64,000 bases of DNA from Onchocerca volvulus (Eukaryota; Nematoda; Chromadorea; Rhabditida; Onchocercidae): NCBI GenBank assembly GCA_000499405.2, contig HG738140.1, positions 13,419,560-13,483,559 on the forward strand, written 5' to 3'. The notes under the pieces are model-generated. The model had not been told where the DNA came from. It searched no databases and saw only the letters and a program-made list of their open reading frames with translations. Position numbers and translations under genes: made by a program. Below are positions 11,201 to 23,734 of this stretch, piece after piece. Each line of letters opens with the position of its first letter. Position 1 is the stretch's first letter.

Positions 11201-14200
11201 ATCACCCACCAACCATTATATAAGTTTCGTAAACTCTCAATATAGATGCAATCGTCTTCTTCCTTGAAAAATAAATTACTGTGAGTTTTTGATCGAACTA
11301 TTTGACTATATCGATTATGAGTAAATGATTAGTAATTGATAACAACTAAAATGATAAGCTATGACTAATAATGAAATATCTAATCGAGCAAAAACTAATC
11401 GACGTACTCGAACAAAAATTTCTTCGAATTTTAAAACTAAAATTTAAGAATTTGTTTCAAAATAAAAGGCTTTTATTTTTCCGTAATATTCTTTATTAAA
11501 TCTCAGATATAACATGAGAAGTTAAGAAATGAAAATTGGATCGTATGAAGTTTTCCAAATTTTATAATCAAAAAATCAAAGCATCTCACCAAAGCTTTCT
11601 GCATAGCAATAGGAGTCAGATGTTCAACACACTGCACAATAATGGATACAAATGTTACAAATGACATTTTAGCTCGGGGAAACGAAAGAATTTGATGATA
11701 CGTCAGTAATTTCTGTACAATTATGCAAAATCCAAGTATTTCTCCTTCTAATGGGCCGCTGAAAATTAAAATCTTTTTAAAGTTGGAGATTTTATTCAAA
11801 CATGAAAACCGATTATAAATATATAGAGAGAAGAGAGAGAGAAAAAAAAGAGGTTTTATAATCTGTCTCAACTATTCTCATCCTTTTCTCAACCTTTCTT
11901 GCGTTGTCTGATTTAGAAAAGGTATATGCAAGAGACAAAAAAGAAATTCAATTTTGGTGTCACTTAACAACTATTAGGTAAATCAAATATAGACTGGTAA
12001 GAGCGAATAAAGCTTGCCTACTTCTTGCAACGCTTGAAATAATATTTTTCAGTAAAAGATGAAAAGTAATGATATTTTGCTTATTTCATCCTAATCTATG
12101 TATACTTAAACTTAAATTTATATTTAAAAAAAATGTTCTATTCAGATAAAAAAAAAGTTTTACTCTGAGCAAAAAATTACCTCCCAAAAATGTCTACAAA
12201 GCCACCGATAAAATTTGACACATATCGATCATGAGCACTAACAAAGTCTGAAGTACTGGATGTAGATAATTTCTGGCCAACAACTGATTTATTATCAGTC
12301 AGAACAGGTCCCATTAATGAAGATAACTGAATAAGGCAATTCATTGAGTGTATAGAAAGTATTTCACTATGCCGAACTCGCTTGTGTAGCTGAAAAATTG
12401 TTCACTGCAATCAAACGGCCACCTCTACTGAATTTATTTTTGAAGTAATAACTGCGGAATTTTTAACAGAATAAAATTATAAATATATTCTTCGAAATAT
12501 TATTTAGCGAGCTTTTTCAGTTATCTGAGAACTTGGTATTTACTACCGCTTTATAAATATATAGTATCATATGCAATAAAATATATTATGTATATATGTA
12601 ATACATTATAATAATAACTTCAAAGAAAAGACGCAAAAATTCGTCCGTCTGAAAAATTGCTTTCCATGATTCGGGTGGACGTAATGCTGCAGCGGGTGCT
12701 CCTTCATTTGCAAAAGTGATTCGAACCGGAAAACGATGAATTTCGAAATTCCAAGAAAGAACTAAATCGGCTACCCGAAGAAAATTTTCACATATACTCA
12801 CCTGAAGAGCAGATTTAAATAAAAACAATAAAAATATTTTTCAAATAAGGATATTTTTTCTTTTTTCAAAGAATAAGGAACACTCAACTCTTAAAGGTCG
12901 CAAATGTCTAGCAGAACAATCAAAATTTGAGATCTTCTGATTTGTCGGCTTATTCACATGGACTGACAAAAAATAACGACGATAAAGATCTTTGTAAGCA
13001 TGAAAAAATCTAGAAATTTTTGGCAAATGCAACTCTCAAAAACCAATAAAATTCGTCCCATCTAAGCAAAAACTGTAGAAATTATTGAGATATCACAGCT
13101 TTTAATCTAATCTACAGATGATTAATTGTTTTTCTACTTTTCAAAAGTTGGTCAAGCGTTCATGATTATTCTCTCGATATTTCCTCTTGTAGTAAGGAAA
13201 GAGAACAAAAATAACCTGAACTATTCTTGATGGTTGCTGAATCCCATATTTAAAAAAAATTAACTTAAAAAAGTGAAATACGTACATAAAACGGTAACGA
13301 GAGATCGGTATTGAAGAGAAGTTCGGAAAAAGTACGTATACACTTCTCGAAAAGTCGTTGCAGACCTCCATTCTGAAGCATTTGATGCTTATAGTTTAAT
13401 AATTTATGAATTAATAAGAAAGAGAAATAAAATCAATAACATTAATTAATACTTATGTCAATTCAGAAACCTTATGCCCAAATATTTCATCCTTTTTCTC
13501 CTAATCATACTTTGAAAAGTATAGGTGCAATTTTCAAGTGCCAGGTCCGTGATAACTAAAAGTAAGTGAGGGGACTGAATTTTTTGACTCTGCCCAGCCT
13601 CAAGCCATCATGAACGGACTGAATTTTTTGATCCCGCCCCGAACCGCGCCATCATGAATGGACAGAATCTATTCACCATGCCTATTTTCTGCATTAACTG
13701 CGACTACGTCCTCCAACGTTTCAAGTTCTTCATCGACTGATTTGAAATTTTCGTATCATATTGCATTCGAATAGGCGCGTGTTTTTAAATGAATAAGGCT
13801 TAATAATTTAAGCTTTTCGCCTGTTTTTTGCTTTGGAGGGAACAATTCGATTATTTTTTGATTTGTGGGGAATGTAGTTGCATCGAACAAATGTCGAGTC
13901 ATAATAGTGAAATGAAATATTTTTCGTTCACACTTATGCACAATATACAATATTTTTTTGTTATTCTGTGTAGATATAGAGATTGTTTGGTAGACAGTTT
14001 TAGAACACACAACATATAATTGTCCATGTGAAAAGCAATCGGTCTGTAGATTTAAACCGCACAATTCCATAGACTGACTCTGAGCTTTCTTGATGGTGCA
14101 TGCAAGCGCCAATCGAATTAGGAATTGCAATCTCTTAAACTGAAATGGCATATCCGTTGGAATCATAGGAATGCCAGGAATAAGGATATCTTCACCTTTT

Positions 14201-17200
14201 AAAGGTTATGTCAAGATTTTTGCTTTATGATACTGCTCATTAATTTTTTTACAGCAAGCCGCGTGCCGTTGCAAAAGTTTTGACTGTTTGACATTTCGTA
14301 ACATAATAATTAGCATGCTAATTTTCAATTGCAGTATGTGCGGTTTCATCCGTGGCAGATCGAGTAAATTCAAAAATTCCGTTGGATAATTAACCACTTC
14401 GTGCTTCCACAACAGCATCGACGGACCTCTATGTGACTGAATAATATTGTGAAGTTCGTTGAAAGCCTTTGCTCTTGGCCGACAAGAATGGTTCGTTCAG
14501 TCAGCCAGTCGTGATCTTTACTAGTTTGAATATCCGGAAAAATCTTTTCAAACAACTCTTCTTTTGATGTTACTAAATTGCAGAAGTTATGAGACAATGA
14601 AATTCGTCCAGCGGTCAGATCAACTGTCACCTTTCCGTTTCTAATTTCCAGCATTTGATGTGAGAAGATCCTAACTGATCGATCGTTTTGCAACTGGACG
14701 CGCATATGTAGTTGATTTTAGCGTTTTTACGTGTCGCCACAAAGTAAAGTATTTCAGGCAAGCATTTATTTTTCCACTGATGTCGATTGAGAATTACAGA
14801 TGATATTTGTCTGAAATCTCTCGTAAGTAATATTGATGCGTTCTGATATTTTCACGCAAATCTTGCAATGATCGATCAAGAGCCAACCGATTTTTGTATG
14901 TCATCGCACATTCACCCCAAACAATAAGTTTGCATTTTGTAATACTTTTCCCATGCTCGATATGTTTTCGAAATGTTGCAATCGGAGTTTCAATGAATTG
15001 CATGCTCACTGGCAATTTCAAAGCAGAATGAGCAGTTCTTCTATCTGGTAGCGATGCTGTAGTTTGGACGATCCAAGAGATAAGGCTATGTCATTCTGGA
15101 ATCGAATTGTTGCCAGAATCAATCTAATTAGGAACGTTTTACCAGTTCCTATCAGCGCATCTTAAAAAAAAGACTTTTCAAACTCCCTTATTGACAGTTT
15201 GCATTGTTTGATCGTAAATACCTTTTTGCTCAAGCATTAGCGTAGGAATATTTGATTGCACATATGACAAAAGATCAGTCGTGTTGTAATTTTGTTTGCG
15301 ACGCAATTCTACATCGGACGAAGCAGAAAAAGATTGATTCGATGATGGCATTCTCAGCTGATTGAGAACTTTGTTCGCGATTTGTCAATTTGACGCAATT
15401 TGGCGAACATATGTAATTGAATCTTGAGCGTGTTTATGCATATGACATGGACTGCCTGCATAAACGATGGCAAAATCTTAGTTGTATTACTGTTATTTAC
15501 AATTGCTTCTCGCAAATGAATGTATTCTTCAGAGCGAGACTTGGTCGGATTCAAACGGATGAATATCAAATGTTCTATTTCGATTTTTGCATATATATCT
15601 ACGATATATTGGTGAAACAACTGACGGAATTTCAAAATGTGATTGTTTTCATTCTCTCGAATCATTGGTGTGAATAATAGTTCACTGTGCTGCATTTCTT
15701 ATTTGTTTCTTCGTTACTGATTGGATTTATCATCTTAATGCTGAAGTGATATCCATCGGCAACATCTCAAAAAACGGTTGGATATTGAAGAGCATCGATG
15801 AGTTTCCGCTATTTTTGTTAATGATTGTTTCTCCGGTGAAGAACAATACCTCTAGATTGGAATTGATTTCCGACTATAGCAACTGCCACTTCGTCTATGG
15901 TTGGAACATTAAATCTTCGCACGTGTTCTCCAGCAGACGTTTTGTCAGCATGAATAACAATCTTGTGTGTATCAGATGGCATCATGGCAATGGCTGTTTT
16001 GAACAAACGCACTAAATTTTTTTTCCTGAAGCTATTGCAGTTGGAAAACGATGGATCTTTCTATGTCGGTATGAATTCACAGCGTGCATTCAATTCATCA
16101 TTGCTATCGCGATGAATTACATTTATAGGAATTTATGCTGACCATCTGGCAACGGAAGCAGGGAGCCAGCTTTATGATAAATTTGCCCTTTCACTTTGAA
16201 AGTTGGCATGAATTTGTTATTATAATTTCTGCGCCGAACGATGACATTTGGAAGCAGGAGTTGTATTGTCTGATTTTAGATAGGAAACGCTTTGATTCGG
16301 CAGTATATCCAGCAAGTAAAGTTTCTAATGGCTCTGCTGGTTCTTCAAGTTGGAGTAATTTAATTTTTCCGCGGCACAACACATTCTTTTCGTTTCTCCA
16401 CTGAATTTCAGAGCCTTGCAATAAGAACACATTTCAGTCATCGTGTCGATGAGAATGTGCGGGCTCAAACTATAATCATCAGTTGGACTGTACCTGAATA
16501 CAGGGCGATTACAATTGTGTGACTGCTGAGTCATGTTTGACGCTGCTCAAGAAATACTAAAGGTGAAGTGGCGCGAAATAGTTTCAAAGTGACGACAAAC
16601 ATGTTTACTATCAAAACGCTCCAATTCATAGATAAACGACAAAGATCGACGCAGCAACAGCAACAGCAACAAATCAGAGTTCCAAGGGTTCTAGCTCGAC
16701 AGTTCAAAGCGACACGACAGTAGCAATAATCGGACAATTCATTTGAAATATATTCTCTATTATCGACAAAGTAAAGAGTAACCAGTGACCAATTTGCCTG
16801 GATGCTTTCTGATAAGTGTTTGTTACAAAAAATCACTCTTCATCAATCAATAAAACCTTTCTCAACAGCATTCACCTCTGTCACACAAGACACAAAAAAC
16901 CCCCTCATACCTCTTGCTGACTCAGCCGAATCATAACAGCAAGAATTAATCTCCAATCCAAACAAATTAAATTACAAAGTATCAGCTTTTTTCTCTTAAC
17001 ACCAGAAACAAGCGCTTTCTTTTTTCTTTTTTCCACATAACTAGACTGAGCTATAGCAAGCATGGATAAAAACATGCGCTTATTCGAATGCAACGTTATG
17101 TCAAAATTTCAAAGCAATAGGTAAGGACTTTTCGATATCTAAGATTTTGAATTAATGTAGATGAGGCGTATGTTTAAGAACTTTCGGAGGTTTAAGATTT

Positions 17201-19038
17201 TGAGCAAACGAACGTTGACATTTTTATTCATATAGATTAGCTGGAGCGGGATACTGAAGCATGGCCGGTTCCCATAGACTAGTTGGATCGGCCATGCTCT
17301 ATGTGGCCGGGCAGAACTAGTAAGGATATGTGAATATATATATAGTAAATAGACTACATATAAGAAAAATTTCCCGTTTCCTAACATTTATATTATAATG
17401 CAATAAAAAATAAAAAAAAAGTCGAATTTCTGGTATCCTTGACAAAATCAGAAAATTTCAAAACATAACTTGAAAAAATTCGAAGAAAAATTTGTACTTG
17501 AAAAAAAATTTTTTGACGCAAATAAATAAAGAGAAATAATACCTCAAATGAACGCCTAGCTCTTAAATGAAAATCAAAACTGATGCCGAGATTAGATGTC
17601 CTCCATGATGTTGCAAATTCACTGGCAATTGCTTCGATGAACTCACATGCTATCGCTTGCTGGAAAAATAGGAATTAGTGCATTGTGTCAAACTCTGTGT
17701 CATCTTAAATTCAATTTGAACTGAATTTGTAGAAAAAACCAGTGTCACAGGATAGGTCAATGATGTATGAAAAGTCAAGAATATTTATTCGTAAGTATAT
17801 CCAAACATCATAAACAATGAGCCCTTAAATTAAAAGAACAAACATATTTACAAGTTGCGGATCTTCATTGGTCAACAGGTAATGAACAGTCTGATCCAGT
17901 GTATTTGCATCACAAGCTCTATCATCAAAAATGGACCGTTTTAGCAGCTTCGCACACGCTCTTAACATTTCGGTTCGAATCAACTTTGACACCCTATTGA
18001 CAATGAAATTTTATTCCATCAAGTTTTCAAGCGAAACAGATATTTAAATAATGTTTATATATGTTAACTGAATATCTAAATAATAATTTGAAGTAGTAAG
18101 TAATTTTTGAAAATTTTAGTTCATTGAATTGAAAACATAGCAACGAAAGTACCACTTGGCTTAGTCAATTTTTAAAAAAATTTTACCGAAATTTCTTGAT
18201 AGCATTTTCCAGAAGATATTCGAAGCATTGACGAAAAATTTGTGGTTCCAAAATAGACCACTGTTTGAAAAGATTCATAACTATAAGTTGTACCATTTCA
18301 AAAATAACAAATTCATTGGATGTTGCTTCTGAAAATAATGATAATTCAGTTAAAAACCTTCACGAAACTATATTTAAGTTAAAAACAAATAAACATGATT
18401 TTTTGGAATAAGAAAGAACTTGAGCAAATATAAATCCTTAACATCTTATAGGTAGGAAACTACGGAATACCCAACAGCTGAAAATGAAACAAAATTATAA
18501 CAACAAAAAGTCGGCGTTAAATGAAGTTAGGAAATATTAACCAATAATTAGACGACAGTATTCTGGAGAAAATTTCTCATTACGAATATTGAGGAAGAAT
18601 TCTTCGGCAGCTTTTCGAGCATCATGCGAAACATTTGGTGACTGGAAATTTCTAAGTTTCAAATACTTTTTAAAAAAACCAAGAAGGTGACGAGAATTTC
18701 GAAGTAATTAAATCTAGCATTATAATGTACAATCTTCGTGAAACTTTAATTTAAAATCCAATGATCTCAAACAGAATCTACATGCAGTTCAATCAAATTT
18801 AATAAAGCAGACAGATACTTCAAGACTACCTGAATTTAACAGGCTTTCAGTTTCAACCGTTACTTTACCATTAAGCAAAGCTCTCCAAATGTCGATTGAG
18901 GGGTTGAACTGTCTTCTTCCCTTTAGTTGATGATTAATTCAAAAATTGTGAACAAACCATGAGTATATTCGCCGCCTCTTCCATTTGTGTCACATGGCTC
19001 GGATCGAAACCAGTCCGATTATTATTTGTTTCCTCCAT
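2218..19038 (-). CDS. XPO4: Exportin-4 nuclear transport receptor, complete
   Basis: A 23-exon model encodes about 1,095 residues, near the ~1,150 of vertebrate exportin-4, a RanGTP-dependent importin-beta family receptor known to export eIF5A and Smad3. Exons, in order of transcription: 18958-19038, 18542-18641, 18187-18328, 17852-17993, 17543-17659, 13286-13372, 12619-12801, 12181-12389, 11590-11758, 11074-11262, 10638-10759, 10452-10561, 9926-10109, 5953-6255, 5398-5599, 4708-4819, 4411-4595, 3935-4100, 3564-3672, 3313-3439, 2837-2941, 2327-2419, 2218-2268. All junctions are GT-AG and keep phase. Family landmarks include an N-terminal helix ending MEEAANILM, the motif VLSWNF before a PPESW string (exon 7), VLQPLRERF followed by FGGIAEA (exon 16), and LLPIMEDDLLKLPLLC (exon 19). 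The protein should be a stack of HEAT repeats. Introns 5 and 13 hold Helitrons. The last exon is short and the acceptor of exon 17 is inferred, so the C-terminus and that junction are the least certain points. Confidence 0.92.
6425..9821 (+). mobile_element. Helitron 1, decayed and mosaic, in XPO4 intron 13
   Basis: The left end is TC followed by TATATAAATAAAAATG (6425); the right end is CTAG (9818-9821), flanked by A and T as expected for Helitron insertion. The right end forms a hairpin: ACTAGCTGGA (starting about 9779) pairs perfectly with TCCAGCTAGT, around an inner GGCCACAC/GTGTCTGG stem. A helicase relic occupies 7603-9019. The left arm is scrambled: a 5'-arm block (6425-6890) recurs in part at about 7075-7430, right-arm-like sequence (AAAACGCTCCGATTAACA, twice) sits near 6925 and 6975, and 3'-subterminal sequence (GGAGATTTAAGATTTTGAAC) lies near 7510. 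This suggests nested or recombined copies. The element lies in the intron between exportin-4 exons at 9926-10109 and 5953-6255, so it has no coding consequence for the host gene. Confidence 0.82.
7603..9019 (+). pseudogene. Helitron PIF1-like helicase relic
   Basis: Open fragments in shifting frames match the C-terminal helicase domain of Helitron Rep-Hel proteins. The Walker A motif is seen as DAPGGTGKTF (about 7783-7812), followed by decayed versions of LDRSLQDLRGNIR (about 8050-8090), LPHNFCNLVTSKEEL (about 8335-8385), the IPMVPTDMPF string (about 8765-8795) and a terminal block ending near the TGA at 9017-9019. Several frameshifts and stops break it and the Rep (HUH nuclease) half is missing, so it cannot be an active transposase. 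It runs parallel to the TC-to-CTAG direction of its element, unlike the related gene at 13930-16534. Confidence 0.85.
13540..17320 (+). mobile_element. Helitron 2, nearly full-length decayed, in XPO4 intron 5
   Basis: The right end is CTAG at 17317-17320 before a T, preceded by a hairpin (ACTAGTT pairs with AACTAGT, with an inner CGGCCAT/ATGTGGCCG stem) and by a subterminal block (about 17199-17236) that is the reverse complement of the family's TCTATATGAATAAAAATG-type 5' end. The left arm (about 13540-13920) matches 6440-6720 of Helitron 1 in the same orientation, but its extreme TC end is eroded or lost. The right arm (16550-17320) matches 9090-9821. The coding module between the arms lies on the minus strand. 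The element sits in the intron between exportin-4 exons at 17543-17659 and 13286-13372. Confidence 0.8.
13930..16534 (-). pseudogene. Helitron Rep-Hel transposase relic
   Basis: Successive minus-strand fragments cover most of a Rep-helicase protein. They begin with MTQQSHNCNRPVF (start 16534) and a Cys-rich segment (CSYCKALKF, then CCAAEKL), followed by LLAGYTAESKRFL (about 16290), the PSDTHKIVIHADKT string (about 15970), an LRL-type block with the string EEYIHLREA (about 15520), and Walker A as GTGKTF near 15135-15150. Next come ECAMTYKNRLALDRSLQDLRENI (about 14850-14920; given as position only beyond its core LDRSLQDLRENI) and the terminal SHGQLYVVCS block (about 14000). Frameshifts and stops separate the fragments, so it is dead. 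The N-terminal region with the Helitron_like_N character is missing from Helitron 1. It is antiparallel to the termini of its own element. Confidence 0.85.
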
Positions 19039-19724
19039 GTCCTACACTTGTTAGTGGCAATACGAATTCATGTATAGTCCAGGGAAAATCGAAAACGATG
19101 TTTTAGACTGATCTAAGCTTCTTTAAAGAAATAAAAAAGTTGTTGCAAAACAGTTATTTCCTCAGAAACTTTAAGCAAAATAGCCATGTATTTCAAAAAG
19201 AATTTCCTAATTATTTCAGAATTTGTATCATACTTCCCATCCAGATATGTTCTACATCACAGAATAGACATAATCCTTAATTTTATCTATATATCATGTT
19301 TATTAAACTGATAGCTTTTCCGATGGTTGAAGCGATTTCTAGATAACAAGTTCAGCCGGAACTGTCAAATGAACGTTGAAACATTTTACCAAGTTCCCAT
19401 AGAAAAATTACATTTTTAATTGCAATATACTTTTGCTCTTTTTATTACCCATTCCATTTTTGTTTTTTTATTCGTCTATCCAGATCTACTCCTAACAATA
19501 TCAGCACGAAAATTTCTTAAAAACTACGACATATGTTTAGTAATAAATAATATCAGGAGTTACAAAATCCACATAATAGTGGTTATGCCACAGAAAAAGT
19601 GCCAATAATTATATCAGATTAAATTTTATACAACAGCATTCTATCCAAACACGCTCATACATATTGGAATTCTTAATCAACATTATCGAGCTTAAATCCT
19701 AGGATATAATCTTATATATGAATT
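19039..19724. other. Intergenic space between gamma subunit and exportin-4
   Basis: These 686 bases separate the stop codon of the ATP synthase gamma gene from the start of exportin-4; both are transcribed leftwards. It is AT-rich without recognisable genes. A weak acceptor-like string (GTGTAG) lies three bases ahead of the exportin-4 ATG on the minus strand. The 62-codon plus-strand frame at 19420-19608 shows no family similarity. Confidence 0.6.
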
Positions 19725-22360
19725 TCAAACGCATGCAGCTCCAGATATAATTTCGATCAATTCGCGTGTAATAACTGATTGTCGTGTTCGATTGAACGAC
19801 ATTGTCAGCTTATCAATCATTTCACCTATAATTTCCACTTTATTGAGTTTCCCGAAATATCATTTATATGATAATAATGTTTATATAGTATGAAAGCATT
19901 AATGGATCAAACAAAATAAAGTTTGATAGGTTGTAATTTCGAGTTTTCTATAAAATGCTTCGTGTAGCAATGTATAACTTTGCCTTATTAATTGACGAAC
20001 CACATATTTCATTTTTGCTGATTCTTAATCGCAATTATATAATATAATTATATATATACACGAAATAATAAGTAACGAAACCTATTTAGCAGCTACAAGT
20101 TAACATAGTTGCACAGAAAACTGATAATTGGAAATGGAAATAACACCTTCCTTTTATATAATGATAATCTCATAATAACCATTATATGGTATTTAGTAAA
20201 GCCTGACTCGAATTTATGGATGAAGAAGGGAAAAATAAAAGACTATCAAAGAAAATGCTCAAATTCTAGAAGATGCAAAGGTTAAATTGTAAGTTTTAAC
20301 CACTTTTCCTCAACATATTTTGCAAAATCTAAAACTTATTCCAACATACCAGCATTCTTGCTTGCTGAATCCATGGCAGTCATTCGGGAACTTTGCTCAG
20401 ACGCAGCAGATTCTTTTAGAGCATAATATAGCAATTGAGCTAACGAAAAATTGGCATAATCCACTAGCACATTTTCATCGATTGAATCATACAGTGACAT
20501 CGTTGGTTGCTTCTATATAATGTATTTTTCATAAGAAAAAGAAACTGTTAAAAGATTTTTGAATCTCTTCAAAATCCTTACACAATATCCTTGAAAGATT
20601 ACGAAAACAGTCTTGAACATACAAACAGGAAAATGTCATTAATTTTTTTATGTCAGATAATGAAGATATTCTTAAAATATTATTCATTTCGAAAATTAGC
20701 ATACTTAAAAAATAAGCAAAAGTTTATATTTCATTAATAATAGAACTAAAGTCATTCGCAGAATGAATCAAGAAATGAAAACCGTAAAACATTTTCAAAA
20801 ACGAACCACAATAGCATCCAAAGTGAACATTGGTATTATAGATGTTTTGTATGAAACGACAGATCTGAATTTATTGTACAGTATAAATCCCTGTAAACAT
20901 AAAAATCTTTCCAAAAGATATTGCATATTCTTTCTATAGCATAATATCGATCTTATAATGAATAAAAACAAAAGCTAATTGATTAGAATTTTCAGGGATA
21001 TGTTGAAGTCATACATCGTTCTCATATGTTCCGGAAAAAATTTTTCTCATTTTTGGAAAGAAATCTGAAACTTTCGGTGTATTTGTATCTAAAGACAGTA
21101 ATTAAGTGAATTTTGAATCTGAATCTATCGACGGTCATCGTTATTGAATAACAATTGAATCATTCAGTGCTAAGAAAATTCTGAAAACAACTGAGACTCT
21201 TGCAATTGTTCAGCACTTGTTGTTCAGCACTTTTTCTACAAGCTTTCGTACAAAAAAAATTGGATCGTTCAAGTTACCTTATCAAATTTGAAATCCGATG
21301 AAAGAATTTTGGCAGCGATAATTGATGCATCCTCAAAGGTTGGCGGTAATCGGCCGATTTCATTGCATGAGAATAGCACATGATTTGCATGAAGAATTTG
21401 CATAGAAGCTTTAGCTTTATCACCAATAAGTACCAATTTATAATCTGCTTCTGATGCCTTTTCTGTCAGCAATCGTTTTGCTTCCTGTAAAGCAAAATAT
21501 GCTGGATCAAAATTGTCTTTTTTTTCACCTAACGCGATCACAACATGAGTGCTGAAACTGCAATAAAGCTCCAAGAAGCGACATGAATGATTTAAATATG
21601 AAAACAAAGTGTGGATATATTTCATGCTTGCAAAAGTTTACAATAAGAGTTAACCACAAAATTTTTTTTTTAGAATTTTGAGATTTTGAATCGCACAGAT
21701 TGAAGCAAAGACAAAGTTTATCAAACTTAAATCTACGCTCGAGTGATTCATAACACTCATTTAAATAATCTTACACTTAAATACCTCCAATGAAGAACTA
21801 GCAATAGCTAACCTTTGCAACAGCTGTATGTACAGAGCCACAAAGTCCTCGATCTGATGTAATCAATACTAGTAAACGTTTCTCCTTTTCTTTTGATGTT
21901 ACAGTTTCTTCCTGTGGTTTATCTGTTGGTTCTGCAGCACCAATATTGTTGTAAAATTGTAAAGCACCAACACCATATACTCGAGCACCCTGAACAAAAA
22001 AAGAACCCAGTAATTATCCAATTAATATATAAATTGCAAAAATATTCTGAAGACATATTTACAAAAAAATCATTTTTATCAATATTTATCGCCAAAACAT
22101 AAAATAATGAGAAAACACTGAGACAGATCAGTAGAATATAGCGCATTTTCAAAGATATTAATAAGAATAAAAATTACCCGTAGTTCACGCTCCGCCTTGT
22201 TATACTTCGCAGCAGATACCATCTTCATACTTTTCGTGATTTTCTGAATATTCCGAACAGATTTCAAACGAATTGAGATATCTTTTAGAGTTGCAAAACC
22301 ACGACGCTGTTCAATGGCAGTGATTCCCCAACACAATGATGACAGCTTTGAACCAAACAT
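19725..22360 (-). CDS. ATP5F1C: Mitochondrial ATP synthase F1 gamma subunit, complete
   Basis: Six exons (22178-22360, 21813-21989, 21278-21484, 20807-20890, 20350-20512, 19725-19825) join in phase into 304 residues, the usual length. The subunit is the rotating central shaft of F1-ATPase, coupling proton flow to ATP synthesis on the matrix side of the inner mitochondrial membrane. The N-terminus ([22 protein letters not shown]) looks like a mitochondrial presequence; the cleavable part ends before [20 protein letters not shown], the start of the long N-terminal helix. Further landmarks are [17 protein letters not shown] (exon 2), [11 protein letters not shown] (exon 3), [12 protein letters not shown] (exon 4), [20 protein letters not shown] (exon 5), and [20 protein letters not shown] plus the terminal ISGAA (exon 6), which forms the C-terminal helix. 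All introns are GT-AG. Exon 3 is placed at an acceptor in front of EAKRLL, because the open frame continues upstream into the intron. Confidence 0.96.
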
Positions 22361-22382
22361 TTTACCTGAAAAAAAAAACAAT
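22361..22382 (-). promoter_or_regulatory. Likely trans-splice acceptor of ATP synthase gamma
   Basis: On the minus strand a run of T ending in TTTTCAG stands four bases (GTAA) before the start ATG. This is the usual form of a nematode spliced-leader acceptor with a very short 5' untranslated region. No promoter element was recognised upstream. Confidence 0.5.
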
Positions 22383-23679
22383 CAAGGAAAATTGCAACAT
22401 TACCAATTATTCATTGTCGACAAGAAATTGAACATTCTAACAATAAAAAAGTACTGCTATATTAGTATTACTATTATAATTTGAATTATCAGCAGTATAA
22501 GTGATGGTACCAACATTAGCATCCACAATGAAATCTTAAATTAAACAAGCTTTCGAAAAACTCGAATAATCCAATAATTGCTAAAAAAACAAACATCAAG
22601 GATATAAAACTGCAATATTAGAAAAAAACCAACATTACCATTATTATTATTATTATTAAATTATGTGGATTTTTCGAAACTAAATCATATCATATTACCA
22701 CTAATTAACCTTAGTAATGAACTATTGAAAGTCATCTTTCAATAATTTTTGACAATCCGATAAAATTTCATATATCATTTATCATAAGTAGGAAATCTCG
22801 ATTAATTCAATAATTACTACTAACAATACGAACACTAGAGACAGTACAACAACAATTACCTATTTATAAATAGTGACAATGTATAACTGTCTCATTCTTC
22901 TATCTCTTCTATTACACCATACTTCACCAATTTTAGCAACTCCTTCCACCTCTCAAATTTAAGCACTATTACATAACTACGACTCTCCAACACACCATTT
23001 CCAACCTAACCAATCCCTATCCCAGACATTAACCCGACATACTTTCGCGTACTTCTGACCATGGCAAACCATAAAACCATGTTGATTTGTATCACTCTGA
23101 TCGTAGAGCCACATTGATTTATATCACGCTGATGTCTCACTATACAACTTCCTTATGTGTGAATTTTAAGTAATTTCTTCGATTTGTTGGTGGGGAATAT
23201 CTTTGGAACGTTTTTCACTTCCGAGAAAAAGCTTTGGCTGAATAATGTAAAGATTATTTCGTCATCTTTGGATAGTGGGAAAACAAAAGAAAAAAGGAAG
23301 ATGAATTTTTTTTTTAATTTTCCAAATTTCTTATCAAAAATCAGTTGACATATATATATATATCAGGGAGAAAATATCAAGGCAGTTAAATCATAAAAGT
23401 GTTTAAAATATTTAAATATAGATGAATTTAAAGTTAAGGGCGAGGAAAATAAAATAATCAAATATAGCAAACCTAAGATTATTAAATACAAAAGAATTTC
23501 AAACAATCAAATATTGAATTTGAATGATTCAAATCTGGTGAATGCAAACAATTTCAAATTGCTGATGTTCAGTTTAAATCTCCTACAAAATGTCAGAAAA
23601 AAAAGAGAATAAAACATATGCATATGCTAATTACATCCAAACATCATATCAGACTTATAGACTTGACAATGTGATAATA

Positions 23680-23682
<3 letters not shown>

Positions 23683-23726
<44 letters not shown>
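23683..23726. repeat. (AT)n microsatellite
   Basis: About 22 uninterrupted AT units in intergenic DNA, followed by a short degenerate continuation. Confidence 0.95.

Positions 23727-23734
<8 letters not shown>

Noticed and set aside
17221..17236. Apparent 5' end of a minus-strand Helitron (TCTATATGAATAAAAATG on the minus strand)
   Set aside because: The same inverted block occurs subterminally before the hairpin in the other elements, so it is the internal inverted repeat and not a separate terminus.
19420..19608. 62-codon hydrophobic plus-strand frame between ATP synthase gamma and exportin-4
   Set aside because: Low-complexity, AT-driven composition, no family match and antisense to the probable gamma 3' UTR.
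20320..20520. 66-codon plus-strand frame
   Set aside because: It is the antisense shadow of ATP synthase gamma exon 5 (20350-20512).
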